From Paenibacillus chibensis (lineage in GTDB: Bacteria > Bacillota > Bacilli > Paenibacillales > Paenibacillaceae), in contig NZ_BIMK01000034.1 in the NCBI RefSeq assembly GCF_004001045.1, positions 1 to 51,423 on the forward strand: a stretch of DNA of 51,423 nt. The letters run 5' to 3'. The position numbers and the translations under genes were made by a program. The notes under the pieces were generated by a model, which saw only the letters and a program-made list of their open reading frames with translations, had not been told where the DNA came from and ran no database searches. Below, piece after piece: positions 51,022-51,423 of this stretch (position 1 is the first letter of the stretch; every line of letters starts with the position of its first letter).

Positions 51022-51056
51022 AAGCCCCTCTAGTTAAACTAAAGGGGCTTGTTTAT
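51022..51056. terminator. Bidirectional terminator between convergent genes
   Basis: AAGCCCCT and AGGGGCTT pair, and TAGTT/AACTA extends the stem inside the loop. T-rich stretches lie on both sides (GTTTAT on plus, TTTACTT on minus). Confidence 0.75.
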
Positions 51057-51089
51057 ATAAAATATAGATACTCATGCCATTTGTAACTC

Positions 51090-51423
51090 TTAGAATTTAC
51101 CAAGCCATAGATCATCATTACCGGAATTCACGTTACTTAAAGCTATATTGACCACGTCCTTATTATTTGGTCCACTATGATACGTGAAATAAATTTCGCC
51201 ATTCTGTATTTTCGTAACGATCATGGAGTGATGAAATCCGGATCCCTGATTCGAATCTAAATGTACGACATCGCCTAATTCAGCAGATTGACGTAACAAT
51301 TTTAAATTACTCTCATTCCAACTCTGATTTGCCCCTATATAATAATAAGTAACTCCGCGATCCATATGGTGTCTCCAAAAATCTTGAACTCTTCCCCAAG
51401 AAGTACTCTTATTATTATTTACA
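51090..51423 (-). CDS. Amidase-domain protein, C-terminal part (runs off window)
   Basis: The frame is open to the window end, so at least 111 C-terminal residues are seen. It shows SWGRVQDFWRHHMDRG, SAELGDVVHLDSN and HHSMIVTKIQNGEIYFTYHS, matching the C-terminal half of the amidase domain (PF12671-type, Amidase_6) with its catalytic-type His in HSMIV. Such domains occur in secreted cell-wall or toxin-type proteins of Bacillales. The Met at 51365 is internal, not the start. The N-terminal part is outside the window, so the whole architecture is unknown. Confidence 0.75.
   Translation of the reverse strand, partial: VNNNKSTSWGRVQDFWRHHMDRGVTYYYIGANQSWNESNLKLLRQSAELGDVVHLDSNQGSGFHHSMIVTKIQNGEIYFTYHSGPNNKDVVNIALSNVNSGNDDLWLGKF

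Noticed and set aside
1..51423. CRISPR arrays, tRNA or rRNA genes, insertion sequences
   Set aside because: No spaced direct repeats, no cloverleaf or rRNA motifs, and no transposase or integrase frames were seen.

Overview
The window looks like a chromosomal segment of a spore-forming, soil- or plant-associated Firmicute, most likely Paenibacillus. Reasons: strong AGGAGG-type ribosome sites, frequent GTG/TTG starts, intrinsic terminators with T-tracts, S-layer-homology (SLH) proteins, a YqfQ/VrrA-like spore protein behind a sigma-K-like promoter, YesM/YesN regulators, and two LplB/YtcP-type oligosaccharide ABC transporters. I see no rRNA, tRNA, CRISPR array, integrase, transposase or prophage gene.

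Layout. 0-8 kb is mostly housekeeping: the spore protein (minus strand), yerC, a CbiX/SirB-type chelatase, a DagK-type lipid kinase, the RlmD-type 23S rRNA methyltransferase and a Dus-type tRNA dihydrouridine synthase. At 7.7-8.7 kb a MarR regulator and a DoxX-like membrane protein are each preceded by the same 17-bp inverted repeat. At 9-13.4 kb a large SLH surface protein overlaps a tandem-GNAT gene, followed by a decayed, frameshifted SLH remnant. At 13.5-17.4 kb a TetR regulator precedes an FtsX-type permease and its ATPase.

At 17.9-25.3 kb a membrane-anchored AraC regulator precedes a tightly packed operon: two permeases, a solute-binding lipoprotein, a metal-dependent amidohydrolase and a stand-alone Rieske 2Fe-2S protein. 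This is the best candidate here for an uncharacterised catabolic system. At 25.5-31.4 kb lies a mixed, partly AT-rich stretch (GNAT, small HTH protein, GH38-like/DUF5054 protein, hypothetical protein, DUF4317 protein).

31.5-50.5 kb is a carbohydrate-utilisation region. A minus-strand GH2 beta-galactosidase/glucuronidase and a frameshifted GPH sugar symporter diverge from an AraC regulator, with a CcpA (cre) site at the GH2 promoter. Next come an exported PpiC/SurA-like foldase, a secreted right-handed beta-helix protein with a discoidin-like module, the YesM/YesN pair, a second SBP-permease-permease set, a Gfo/Idh/MocA oxidoreductase and a GH35 beta-galactosidase. Together these suggest outside cleavage of a galactose-containing plant polysaccharide, oligosaccharide import, and inside debranching. 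The substrate is inferred.

The right end (50.6-51.4 kb) holds a small AT-rich lipoprotein gene convergent with the 3' end of an amidase-domain gene that leaves the window. Functions rest on family motifs read by eye; no database search was run.
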